Source: JAICXG01 sp036494545
Lineage (GTDB): Bacteria; Verrucomicrobiota; Verrucomicrobiia; Chthoniobacterales; UBA10450
Assembly: GCA_036494545.1 (NCBI GenBank)
Contig: DASXOB010000022.1
Location: 1-64,000, forward strand
DNA length: 64,000 nucleotides
Reading direction: 5' to 3'
Shown here piece after piece: positions 8,738 to 16,972 of this stretch. How positions within the stretch are numbered: the first letter of the stretch is position 1; every line of letters begins with the position of its first letter. The position numbers were made by a program, and so were the translations under genes. A model generated the notes under the pieces. It was given only the letters and a program-made list of their open reading frames with translations, was not told the DNA's origin and searched no databases.

Positions 8738-10144
8738 TCAGTCTGCCAGAGCAAGAATGCGCTCCTGGTCTCGCTGCACCATATCGCTAAAGACCTCTTC
8801 CCACCGGCTTTCGCAGGATGGCTTAACCAAGTCATCTCGATCAATGACCAGCTTCTTATATCGGCGGAAATGATCGGGATGCTCAAGCATCTCAAAAAAG
8901 CTATTGAACTTATCGTAGTTTTCAAAGAAATCGCCCGACAACATATAATGTCCAGCTGCCATGGCACTCTCGTGTTCCTTATGCGCCTTACCATCCGCGC
9001 CTGCCTGAGCCCAGGTGAGACTATGCGGGTCGTAGAACAGCTTAATCATACGATGAACAAAGTTATAGGCTCCGGTTATTTGGCGATATGCGGTGCCAAG
9101 CGCCTCCTTTCCCTCGCCGGCTTCCCCCGTAAGCAGCTTGTGAATGGCCGGAGCCACCAAAGAAGAGCTCTTAATGGAAAGAAATACGCCGCTGGAGAAG
9201 ATCGGATCGATGAAGCCACGCGCATCGCCAACCATGGCATAGTTGGAGCCAAAGTGGTTCTTTACCTCGTAAGAGTAATTTCCGTTAATCTGCATCGGAA
9301 TCAGCATCTTACTTCCGTGCAGCAAACCACGAACGTAACCGGACCGTTCCAGTTCCTGCATGCAAAGATCGTATTTCCAATCTTTGGATCCGCTCACCTT
9401 TAGCTTGCGCTGTTGATCGCGGATATAAGAGTTCTGCGCTACAAAACCCGCGGTAATACGGTGCTCGCCGAGCGGGAAGACCCAGATCCATCCTTTCTGC
9501 TCCAGTCCCATGTAAATGATAATCGAAAGACCTTGCTCCAAGCCTCCCGTTAACTCGACGTCGCCCCAGTGCGACCAGATCGCAGTCCGATCCAGTTCTT
9601 CGCGCGGCTTGCGCCAGCCATTTTTCGCTCCGACAAAAGCCTCGCGGCCGCTCGCATCCACCAGGAAACGCGCATGATGAGTTGTCTTAGTCCCGGCCTT
9701 GTCAGCTACCACGACTCTAACCTTATCCGGCGCCTCTGTTACATCCGCCTCCACAACCGTCATTTCTTCCCGCACGTCGACTCCATTCTTTGCGGCATTC
9801 TTCAAGAGGATATGATCAAATTCGCCTCGAATGACTTGAAAAGAGAGATAGGTCTCATTCTTAATCACGTGGTGAAAACACCACGTCGTCGAGATATTCC
9901 CGTCCCGGTCAATAAAACGGACTCCCGGCTTACGGACGAAATTTTTGCGCAACTGGTCGATCACGCCTAAGTCCTCCAAGAGAGTATGGCAGAAGGGAAG
10001 GAGCGATTCTCCTACGTGCTCGCGCGGAAATTTCTCTCGCTCCAGCAGGAGTACCTTATGGCCAAAGCGGGCCAGCCATGTTCCCATTGAAGAGCCGGCT
10101 GGCCCTCCTCCGATAATAATTACATCGTGCTGAGTGTCAGTTGT
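8738..10144 (-). CDS. FAD-dependent halogenase-like monooxygenase
   Basis: A 468-residue flavoprotein. The N-terminal FAD fold has GGGPAGSS (13-20), then GESLLP (46-51), a conserved-type Lys73 in FVRKPG, and GDARGFIDPIFSSGV in the second FAD-contact region. WIWVFPL at 220-226 corresponds to the W-x-W-x-I-P signature of flavin-dependent halogenases, with Ile changed to Phe. Such features fit the branch acting on carrier-protein-bound or free phenolic substrates better than simple hydroxylases, but the geranylgeranyl-reductase-like oxidoreductases are close relatives. An acyl carrier protein gene lies upstream on the same strand, which favours a carrier-bound substrate. A Met eight codons upstream is an alternative start. 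No partner flavin reductase is seen. The region lacks the dispersed TCGTTAGG motif. Confidence 0.72.
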   Translation of the reverse strand, partial: TTDTQHDVIIIGGGPAGSSMGTWLARFGHKVLLLEREKFPREHVGESLLPFCHTLLEDLGVIDQLRKNFVRKPGVRFIDRDGNISTTWCFHHVIKNETYLSFQVIRGEFDHILLKNAAKNGVDVREEMTVVEADVTEAPDKVRVVVADKAGTKTTHHARFLVDASGREAFVGAKNGWRKPREELDRTAIWSHWGDVELTGGLEQGLSIIIYMGLEQKGWIWVFPLGEHRITAGFVAQNSYIRDQQRKLKVSGSKDWKYDLCMQELERSGYVRGLLHGSKMLIPMQINGNYSYEVKNHFGSNYAMVGDARGFIDPIFSSGVFLSIKSSSLVAPAIHKLLTGEAGEGKEALGTAYRQITGAYNFVHRMIKLFYDPHSLTWAQAGADGKAHKEHESAMAAGHYMLSGDFFENYDKFNSFFEMLEHPDHFRRYKKLVIDRDDLVKPSCESRWEEVFSDMVQRDQERILALAD

Positions 10145-10194
10145 CATAAAGCTAAAGGTTACGGCCACGTCCTGTCATAGATGTGGCCCGGTGA

Positions 10195-10302
10195 TTACTT
10201 TATCGGTATATCCGTGAGCATCGGGGCGACGGCATGTCGGGGAGCCTCTGCACCGAGGTTAATGTATTTGCGCATGACGTCGTGAACCGGGACTTCGTTC
10301 AT
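10195..10302 (-). CDS. Possible 35-residue small protein between ACP and halogenase-like gene
   Basis: A short frame reading MNEVPVHDVMRKYINLG and ending TDIPIK lies between the carrier-protein gene and the halogenase-like gene, on the same strand. The frame is open back to the carrier protein's own stop codon, so it could also be decayed coding sequence. Composition is protein-like, but I do not recognise a family and see no clear ribosome binding site. Confidence 0.3.
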   Translation of the reverse strand: MNEVPVHDVMRKYINLGAEAPRHAVAPMLTDIPIK

Positions 10303-10332
10303 GAAATGCAAGATAGCGTAAGAGTTTGAGAC

Positions 10333-10614
10333 CTAGCTGGTCCCAGCCGCCGGCGCGTCGGCATCGTTCGTCGTCGCCGGTTGCTTTTTCTCAAGTAACT
10401 CCGTCAACTTGCGTGCAGTCGCGAAATTTTCAGCCAGCAACTCTTCGTCCTCGATCCTTATGTTTAGGTCGCTCTCCATGAAGGAGACTAGCCGAATGAG
10501 ACCGAGCGAATCGATCTGGAGAGGCTGATCCGGATCGGTCACCGGAGGCAGAGGAGCACGGGCCTCATTTAGGTAGTCCAGCAACTTGGCTGGTAAATCA
10601 ATCGTTTGACTCAT
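10333..10614 (-). CDS. Acyl carrier protein
   Basis: A 93-residue protein of the phosphopantetheine-carrier family. The attachment site is Ser36 in DSLGL, followed by the helix LVSFMESDLNIRI and an acidic segment ending in a helix before a disordered Ala/Asp tail. The start is placed at MSQTID because the 18 preceding codons do not resemble the family. It is not next to fatty-acid synthesis genes; the downstream gene on the same strand encodes a halogenase-like flavoenzyme, so it probably carries the substrate of a small specialised pathway. No loading enzyme is visible in the window. Confidence 0.8.
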   Translation of the reverse strand: MSQTIDLPAKLLDYLNEARAPLPPVTDPDQPLQIDSLGLIRLVSFMESDLNIRIEDEELLAENFATARKLTELLEKKQPATTNDADAPAAGTS

Positions 10615-11315
10615 AAATGCTATTCGGATTCTAGCGAAACCGGCAAATTTCCTCACGCGTGTCGGCAAAACCTACCGGACGCCGTCTCGCTATATCATAG
10701 GAAGCACCGATGGTGCCATTGATGGATTCTATTAGCAAGTGAATATTACGAAACTCTAAGGTTACGATTCAATCTCCCCGCAAGACTAGCGCGCGGAGAG
10801 ATCGCGGCGTTCGTTAGGCGAAGGAAGCTGGAGGGATTCCCGCAGGAGCTTCGTCAGTGCACCCCTGTCCGCGCGCAATTGCTTCACGCTGGAGGAAATC
10901 ATCCAAGCCACACGTCGCCAAGGCGCTAGCATGCGAACCCAACGATTTCCATGAGAAAGAACGCGAAGCCGACCAGGGCGCTCGCGAAAACGAAGCGTTG
11001 ATGGCAGCGGGCGTCGACCCGATCTCGTCCGCTTCGTTCGCGGCTTGAACCGGAGTCACCGCGTAATAGAGAGCGCGGAGCGCGATGCAGCGGTAAATGA
11101 CGCCTAACGACCACCGGCTGGTTTCGTTAGGCGTAGCCCAGCGTTAGGATAAGGGCGGCGAGAAAGAGGCGAATGACGAAAAAGATCTTCCAAAAAAACG
11201 ATCTCTCTTCCGCCCCTCCAGTTAGGAAGGGCCGTCCTTATTTTCTCCTTTGCCAGACAAGTAGTTCGCCTGGCAAACTCGCTAAACGATTTAGCCTAAC
11301 CTAATTCCAGCCTGA
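10615..11315. other. Gene-poor interval with motif hairpin
   Basis: No gene can be supported over about 700 bases. Several overlapping minus-strand frames exist between 10760 and 11115; one of 81 codons stops inside the TCGTTAGG copy at 10811, and another frame reads a plausible helical segment (QLRADRGALTKLLRESLQL) through it. None has a recognisable family or ribosome binding site, so this may be a decayed gene. The interval also holds the paired-motif hairpin at 11101-11133. Confidence 0.45.
11101..11133. terminator. Perfect inverted pair of the dispersed motif (hairpin)
   Basis: CGCCTAACGA at 11101-11110 and TCGTTAGGCG at 11124-11133 are exact reverse complements, giving a 10-base stem; the 13-base loop can extend the pairing through ACCA/TGGT. 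No U-run follows on either strand, so termination strength is uncertain. Two opposed copies of a highly repeated motif forming a hairpin between genes is how DNA uptake sequences often appear in Neisseria and Pasteurellaceae. Confidence 0.6.
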
Positions 11316-11717
11316 CTACTTTTTGACGATCTCGGCATTCTCCAGCATCGAGACACCGCCGTTGGTCGCCATCTTGCCTTTCAGGGTGACCGTCTTGCCA
11401 GCAAGCGAAGACAGTTCGTCGTTCATTGGTTTATGCTCGCCAATCACCAGATAAGCTTTCCCGTCGCTCAGGATGCCGACCGGGCCACCGTTTTTGATGC
11501 ATTTCGCGGCACACTCGGCGTGCTTGGCACCTGTCGCGTTGTGATCGACATAACACATCATATCGACGATCTCGCCTGTTACCTCTTTGGTGCCTGTACC
11601 TTCGCCATGTTCGGCATCGGCGGCGAATGCAAGCGGAGAGGCTGCCAATCCGACGGCAAAAGCGGCAGTCACTGCTACTTTCATTAACTTCGGTACTCTG
11701 TCAGTGGATGAATACAT
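11316..11717 (-). CDS. Small exported cysteine-containing protein
   Basis: A protein of up to 133 residues with a signal peptide (KVAVTAAFAVGLAAS...AFA before ADAEHG). The mature part begins with a His/Glu/Gly-rich stretch, then GEIVDMMCY, HAECAAKCI and a predicted small beta domain (AYLVIG, KTVTLKGKM). Three cysteines and several histidines in a short exported domain could bind metal or form a disulfide, but that is inference. A Met at 11684 (MKVAVT) is an equally good start. It stands alone, with gene-poor sequence upstream on the far side and carA downstream on the same strand. Function unknown. Confidence 0.65.
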   Translation of the reverse strand: MYSSTDRVPKLMKVAVTAAFAVGLAASPLAFAADAEHGEGTGTKEVTGEIVDMMCYVDHNATGAKHAECAAKCIKNGGPVGILSDGKAYLVIGEHKPMNDELSSLAGKTVTLKGKMATNGGVSMLENAEIVKK

Positions 11718-11848
11718 AAGGCAGAATTAGCCTGATCTGCCCAGCGGTCAATTCGTTAGTCGGTCCGCGCACGAACGATTGAGATCCGCTCGAGCGCGCG
11801 CAGGCATCGGGCGGCACTGCGACGCAAACCGTGCGCACGCCTTGCTCT

Positions 11849-12985
11849 TCACTTGTTATGGTGGTTGATGAGCCGCCCGAACGCGGCGAAAAAGTAGCCT
11901 GCGTCATGCGGACCGGGCGCGGCTTCAGGATGATATTGCACGCTGAAAATCGGCAGCTCGCGATGCCGCATGCCTTCAACCGTACCGTCGTTGAGGTTGA
12001 TATGCGTAACTTCAATTTCGTTAGGCAACGACTCGGCATCAACGGCAAAGCCGTGATTCTGCGAGGTGATCGCCACTTTGCCGGTGATGAGGTCTTTCAC
12101 TGGCTGATTCCCGCCGCGATGACCAAACTTCAGTTTGAAAGTACGCCCGCCGAAAGCATGGCCGAGCATTTGATGTCCGAGGCAAATCCCAAAAATTGGC
12201 ACCTTGCCCATGAGATCGCTCACCGCCTTGTGTGCATAATTGAGCACGGAAGGATCACCAGGACCGTTGGAAAGAAAGACGCCATCGGGTGAATGCGCGA
12301 GTGTTTCCTCCGCGGTGGCGGTCGCGGGCACAACGGTGACGGCAAAACCATTCTGCCTTAGCCGGCGCAGGATGTTTTCCTTTATGCCATAATCGTAAGC
12401 GACGATGCGGTGTTGGATTGGCGGGAGCGTGGGCGTTTTACTGGCCGCCGTCGCCCAAGGTAAGCTCAACTTATCGTCCGGATCCCATTGGTAGGCGTGA
12501 GGCGCGGTGACTTCGCGCACATAATCCATCCCAACAACACCCTCACCTTCCAATGCGCGTCGCACCGCTTCTTCCGGCGAAATGTTTTCGCTCGTTAGAC
12601 AAGCCTTCATCGCCCCGCGCGTACGCAGGTGTCGCGTGAGAGCGCGTGTGTCCACTTCTTGCAGGCCCGGGATGTTCCAATGGCGCAAGTACTGGTCGAG
12701 CGAGATTTCCGCACGCCAGTTACTCGGCGCCTCGCTCAATTCTTCAATGACAAAACCGCGGACGTGCGGAGACCGGCTTTCGGCGTCGAGTTCATTCGTG
12801 CCGTAGTTGCCGATCAGCGGATAAGTCATGGCGACGATCTGCCCGCGATAGGAGGGGTCGGTCAGGACTTCCTGGTAACCCGTCATGGAAGTGTTGAAGC
12901 AAATCTCCCCAACGCAGCTGCCGGTTGCCCCAAAGGCTTCGCCCTTGAAAATCCGTCCATCTTCGAGAGCGAGGAGTGCGCGCAT
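11849..12985 (-). CDS. carA: Carbamoyl-phosphate synthase small (glutaminase) subunit
   Basis: About 378 residues, matching the CarA family. It hydrolyses glutamine and passes ammonia to the large subunit to make carbamoyl phosphate for arginine and pyrimidines. The N-terminal CPSase domain has GEICFNTSMTGYQE; the C-terminal class I amidotransferase has the nucleophile Cys in GICLGHQ and the His/Glu pair in YHPEAAPGPHD. The start at MRALLALEDG fits the family; upstream Mets at 12997 and 13054 are less likely, as CarA normally begins at this point. carB is not in the window. An intrinsic terminator hairpin at 13140-13174 lies about 155 bases upstream and may belong to the leader. Confidence 0.95.
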   Translation of the reverse strand: MRALLALEDGRIFKGEAFGATGSCVGEICFNTSMTGYQEVLTDPSYRGQIVAMTYPLIGNYGTNELDAESRSPHVRGFVIEELSEAPSNWRAEISLDQYLRHWNIPGLQEVDTRALTRHLRTRGAMKACLTSENISPEEAVRRALEGEGVVGMDYVREVTAPHAYQWDPDDKLSLPWATAASKTPTLPPIQHRIVAYDYGIKENILRRLRQNGFAVTVVPATATAEETLAHSPDGVFLSNGPGDPSVLNYAHKAVSDLMGKVPIFGICLGHQMLGHAFGGRTFKLKFGHRGGNQPVKDLITGKVAITSQNHGFAVDAESLPNEIEVTHINLNDGTVEGMRHRELPIFSVQYHPEAAPGPHDAGYFFAAFGRLINHHNK

Positions 12986-13059
12986 GCTGGCGCCCATTCT
13001 CCGCGCGGCCAAACAGCTTGTCGAATTGTCGGCGCCGAAGGTTCGACGGCTCAATCTTG

Positions 13060-13458
13060 CCTAACGATCGAGTCTCTGAACACGATAAGAAAAAACGTCG
13101 CTCCCCTCCATCGATCTGGTGGTTGTCAGGCTACCAAACAAAAAAAGCCCGAAGCGCCTACTCACGCTCCGGGCCCGAATTATTACCCCGCCTGTGCCGT
13201 TAAAGTGGATCTCCCGTTCCCTTCCGGTAACGGGCGGACGACCGTCGCGCGAGCGTCTGACTTCCAATGAAGGCCTGCCATTTTCTGCGTGCGACCCAGC
13301 CTCCTAATGCAACTGAAACATCGGTTCGGGAATCACACCTGAATCTCGAACACCGCAGGGTAAATTTGCGAAAGCTGTCGCTAGAGAGCTGAAGGTAGAC
13401 ACGAGAAGGTCTTTGAACCTTCAACCCTCAAGCCACAACTCTCGCATTTCTCAAAGAA
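13060..13458 (-). ncRNA. Non-coding interval, possible structured RNA
   Basis: No gene is seen between pheT and carA. On the minus strand the interval includes a stem CCCGTT...AACGGG (around 13215-13235) and ends in a strong intrinsic terminator at 13140-13174. It could be the 3' end of the pheST message, a separate small RNA of up to about 280 nt, or a carA leader with an attenuator. No 6S, SRP, T-box or riboswitch signature could be recognised with confidence. A copy of the dispersed motif lies at 13060-13067. Confidence 0.25.
13140..13174 (-). terminator. Intrinsic terminator
   Basis: On the minus strand a 10-base stem (GCCCGGAGCG with CGCTTCGGGC, one mismatch, 8-base loop) is followed by seven U residues (A run at 13140-13146 on the plus strand). 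It ends transcripts entering from the pheT side, about 285 bases after the pheT stop, and lies about 155 bases before carA. Confidence 0.85.
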
Positions 13459-15807
13459 CTACTCGCGCAGTTCGACGCCCAGTTCGCGTTTTAATCGTTC
13501 GCGAATCCGGTCATGCGCCGCACTCACTTCATTGGCAGTGAGTGTCCGGTTTTTGTCGCGATATGTCAATGAGTACGCAAGTGATTTTCGTCCCGCGGCG
13601 ATCGCTTCCGCACTCGCCCCACTGAAGAGATCGAACAATTCCACCGAAGCGAGAAGCGGTTCGGGAGTCTCTCTTATCGCCGCAAGAATTTGCCCGTGGC
13701 TCAATTCCTCCGGCGCGATGAGCGCGATGTCGCGACTGACCGATGGAAAACGTTGCGGATCGACAAACTTTCTCGCGGCCTGTCCAATGGATTCGTTAGG
13801 CAAATCGATTTCCGCGACAAAGACAGACGCTGCGGCATCTATCTGAGTGGAAGCGAGCTGACCAGCCAAACCGCAGGTTCTGTCGTCGCCTAACGAGACC
13901 TCAACTGCCAGCGTAAGCTGGTCATTCTGCGCTCGACGGAAATTGATCTCTCCCAGACCGAGCGCGGCCAAAGCGCCCTTAAGGTCGAAAAGATCGAGGC
14001 GGCGGGTAGGCTGATCGCGCCAGCTCGGTTGCGTGGCAATTTCGCCCGAAACCAACAATCCAAGCCGGCGAATCTCGCGACCGCCCGGTGCCTGGAAGGC
14101 TCGTCCCAATTCAAAGAGCCGCACGCTTTTCGCGCCGTTGCGCAGGTTGCGCTCCAGGGCCGCGATCAAGCCGGGAATTAAACTCGGGCGTAAGGCGACA
14201 TGATCTTCGCTCAGAGGATTGCGCAGTTCGGCCGCTTGCCTAACGAACCCTGTGCCTAACGACTGCCGGCCGACAAGCGCGGAGGTTCGCGCTTCGAAAA
14301 AACCGCGCGCCACCAGGCGTTGGCGCAAGTGCATCTCCAAATCGTAATGCCGGTCAGCCGCGGAAACGGACGTAAAACGGCTGCGATCGGCTCCAGTCAC
14401 TCGGTTGATGCCGAAGACCCGCACCACCTCTTCGATCAAATCGACTTCGCGTCGCAGATCGGAACGATAACTCGGGATCCTCCAGGTCGATTGCTCTGCG
14501 GTCGCGCCCAGTTTCTCCAAACCGAAGCCCTCCAGGATACGATCGATTTCTTCCGACGCGACGGCGGTTCCGATTAGTTGCTGACAACTCGCGTAACGCA
14601 GCGAAAAGCCCGCTGGCGGAGCAGGCAGATTTCCCGCAACCAATGTCGCCGTCGCGGGTTGTCCGCCGGCGATTTCTTGCAGCAACTGGCTCGCCCGTGC
14701 GGAAGCGCGCAAGACCATCCCAGGATCCACACCACGCTCGAAACGATAGCTGGCGTCGCTCGGCAGATTCAACTCGCGCGCCGTCCGTCGAATGCTGGCG
14801 GGCAAAAAGTAGGCCGATTCCAGAAGGATGTCGCGCGTCTTCTCGCTCACGCCGCTTTCCTCGCCACCCATGACGCCAGCGATACCGACAGCACGTTGCG
14901 AATCGGCGATCAGGAGTTCGTGGCCGCGGAAATTGTAAGTCCTCCCGTCGAGCGCCAGAAGCTTTTCGTCAGGCTGCGCCAGGCGGGCACTGATTCCTCC
15001 CGTGATCTTGTCGGCGTCAAACAGATGCAGGGGCTGGCCAGTTTCCAGCATCACAAAATTGCCGATGTCGACGATGTTGTTGATCGGCCGGATTCCGAGC
15101 GCTTCGAGACGCGCCTGGAGCCAGTTGGGACTGGGACCGACGCGCACGTTTTCAATCCGGCGTGCGGAATAAAATGGGCATTCGTTAGGCGCGGAAATTT
15201 GCACTGCGGCACCAGTGGCCGTTTGCGGCTCCGGAATTTCCAGCCGTCGCAACGGCTTCCGCGTTAAAGCCGCAATTTCGCGGGCGAGTCCGTAATGACT
15301 GAGCAAGTCCGCTCGATTCGGCGTGATCTCGAGGTCGAAAATGGTGTCCTCAGGGAAAATTTCGCCGAGTGGGGCACCGACGCGAGCCTCCGATGAAAGG
15401 ATGAGCAGGCCGGCTGCATCCTCCGCCAGGTTGAGTTCTTTTGCGCTGCAAAGCATGCCTTGCGACTCAACTCCGCGCAGCTTGCTCGCTTTGATCTTGA
15501 GATCGTTAGGCAAGACGGCGCCGGGGAGGGCGAGAGGAACTTTGTCGCCGACGCGATAGTTTTTCGCCCCACAAACAATCTGGCGCAGTTGACCGCTCCC
15601 GTCATCGACCTGGCAGACGCTGAGGCGATCGGCGTTTGGATGTTGCTCCGATGTTTTGATCTGCGCCACCACCACCCCGGCATAGTTTGCGCCGCGCGAT
15701 TCGATTCCCTCCGTCTCGACCCCGGCGAGGGTGAGCAGCTCCGCGAGCCCGCCAACATCGTTAGGCAACTCGACAAATTCCCTGAGCCAGTTGAGAGAAA
15801 ACCTCAT
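13459..15807 (-). CDS. pheT: Phenylalanine--tRNA ligase beta subunit
   Basis: A 782-residue protein of normal length for bacterial PheT. It starts MRFSLNWLREFV as usual, has the tRNA-binding OB domain (about 40-150), the B3/B4 editing region, the B5 domain, a catalytic-like core and the C-terminal FDX-ACB domain (RFPSVSRDIALI, SLAYSLTYRD). With PheS it forms the alpha2-beta2 enzyme that charges tRNA-Phe. It follows pheS on the same strand after 73 bases. The gene carries seven copies of the TCGTTAGG motif, an unusually high local density; they fall in different frames, including those encoding NE, SLG and VRQ strings. Confidence 0.97.
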   Translation of the reverse strand: MRFSLNWLREFVELPNDVGGLAELLTLAGVETEGIESRGANYAGVVVAQIKTSEQHPNADRLSVCQVDDGSGQLRQIVCGAKNYRVGDKVPLALPGAVLPNDLKIKASKLRGVESQGMLCSAKELNLAEDAAGLLILSSEARVGAPLGEIFPEDTIFDLEITPNRADLLSHYGLAREIAALTRKPLRRLEIPEPQTATGAAVQISAPNECPFYSARRIENVRVGPSPNWLQARLEALGIRPINNIVDIGNFVMLETGQPLHLFDADKITGGISARLAQPDEKLLALDGRTYNFRGHELLIADSQRAVGIAGVMGGEESGVSEKTRDILLESAYFLPASIRRTARELNLPSDASYRFERGVDPGMVLRASARASQLLQEIAGGQPATATLVAGNLPAPPAGFSLRYASCQQLIGTAVASEEIDRILEGFGLEKLGATAEQSTWRIPSYRSDLRREVDLIEEVVRVFGINRVTGADRSRFTSVSAADRHYDLEMHLRQRLVARGFFEARTSALVGRQSLGTGFVRQAAELRNPLSEDHVALRPSLIPGLIAALERNLRNGAKSVRLFELGRAFQAPGGREIRRLGLLVSGEIATQPSWRDQPTRRLDLFDLKGALAALGLGEINFRRAQNDQLTLAVEVSLGDDRTCGLAGQLASTQIDAAASVFVAEIDLPNESIGQAARKFVDPQRFPSVSRDIALIAPEELSHGQILAAIRETPEPLLASVELFDLFSGASAEAIAAGRKSLAYSLTYRDKNRTLTANEVSAAHDRIRERLKRELGVELRE

Positions 15808-15880
15808 GGCCTAGCCTTGGCATCCCATACCGGAAACGATGCCACTACGCCAGGGAGTGACTTCTCGAAGCTGCGTTTGC

Positions 15881-16897
15881 TCATGCGAACTGGCGCAGAA
15901 ATCGCAGATCGTTCTGCGCGAAGAGTCGAATGTCGGGAATGTCGAATAAGATCATCGCGAGCCGGTCCATTCCCAATCCAAACGCAAACCCGCTCCATTT
16001 TTCAGGATCGTAAGCCTTGTCGTCGCGTGCCTGGTTCACCGCCTCAAAAACCGCCGGATGCACCATTCCGCAACCGCAAACCTCGATCCATTTCTCGCCG
16101 CTTTTGAGCGCCTTCGATTTCACATCGATTTCAAAACTCGGCTCCGTGAAGGGAAAATAATGCGGGCGGAAACGCACCCCCGCATCGGCGCCGAAAAGTT
16201 CGTGCATGAAAAACTCGAGCGTTCCTTTCAGATCAGCCACACTCACAGCCTGATCGACATACAGTCCTTCGATCTGATGGAACTGCGCGCCATGCGTGGC
16301 ATCTACCTCGTCGCGACGAAAAGCCGCACCGGGCGCGATGACGCGAATCGGCGGGGGCGCCGACTCCATCGTGCGGATTTGGACGGTCGAAGTGTGCGTG
16401 CGTAAGAGCCGCCCGTCGGAGAGGTAAAACGTGTCCTGCTCGGCCCGTGCTGGATGATCGGGCGGGGTGTTGAGCGCATCGAAACAATGCCATTCATCTT
16501 CAACGTCCGGACCTTCGGCGAGCGCGAAACCCATCCGGCGAAAAATTCCGATTGCGCGATCGAGCATTTGGGTGAGCGGATGGAGCGCACCGATTTCGTT
16601 AGGCGTGCCCGGCAGACTGATATCGATGTTCGCGAGAGCGGCAACCTCCTTGTCCGCACGAAACTTGGACACCGCAGCTTCGAGTCCGGTCGTCACCGCA
16701 GTGCGCGCTTCGTTCAGCAATTTACCGACGAGGGGCTTCTCCTCTTTTGGAAGGGAGCGTATCCTTTCGCTCCACGCCGTGATGCTACCGCTCTTCCCAA
16801 GGTAGGCGATGCGCAACGCTTCCAGCGCCTGCTCGTCTTTCGCCTCGCGAAGGTCCCGCAATGCCGACTCGCGCAATTGTTCCAGCGGATGCGTCAT
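15881..16897 (-). CDS. pheS: Phenylalanine--tRNA ligase alpha subunit
   Basis: About 338 residues, typical of PheS. An N-terminal coiled-coil (to about residue 80) is followed by the class II catalytic core with motif 2 FRRDEVDATHGAQFHQIEG and motif 3 GFAFGLGMDRLAM; GCGMV and the Phe-binding region FTEPSFEID are present. The start is set at MTHPLEQL; an ATG 33 bases upstream is possible. It is the first gene of a pheS-pheT pair. rplT lies further upstream on the same strand, but an opposite-strand methyltransferase gene separates them, which breaks the usual infC-rpmI-rplT-pheST order. Confidence 0.96.
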   Translation of the reverse strand: MTHPLEQLRESALRDLREAKDEQALEALRIAYLGKSGSITAWSERIRSLPKEEKPLVGKLLNEARTAVTTGLEAAVSKFRADKEVAALANIDISLPGTPNEIGALHPLTQMLDRAIGIFRRMGFALAEGPDVEDEWHCFDALNTPPDHPARAEQDTFYLSDGRLLRTHTSTVQIRTMESAPPPIRVIAPGAAFRRDEVDATHGAQFHQIEGLYVDQAVSVADLKGTLEFFMHELFGADAGVRFRPHYFPFTEPSFEIDVKSKALKSGEKWIEVCGCGMVHPAVFEAVNQARDDKAYDPEKWSGFAFGLGMDRLAMILFDIPDIRLFAQNDLRFLRQFA

Positions 16898-16972
16898 GGA
16901 GAGCGAACGATCCATCGACGAGCCGAACATTCAACCGTTGACTCGCAGGTGCAGACCACGCATGGCTGGAGC

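Noticed and set aside
9569..9970. Plus-strand frame across the halogenase-like gene
   Set aside because: It is antisense to a conserved flavoprotein and has no recognisable domain or ribosome binding site.
10814..11059. An 81-codon minus-strand frame stopping inside a motif copy
   Set aside because: No family, no ribosome binding site, and two competing frames over the same bases; kept only as a note in the interval entry.
16454..16972. A long open frame upstream of the methyltransferase start, antisense to pheS
   Set aside because: It is the reverse-strand shadow of a well-conserved aminoacyl-tRNA synthetase gene; only the part after the GTG at 16973 looks like a methyltransferase.
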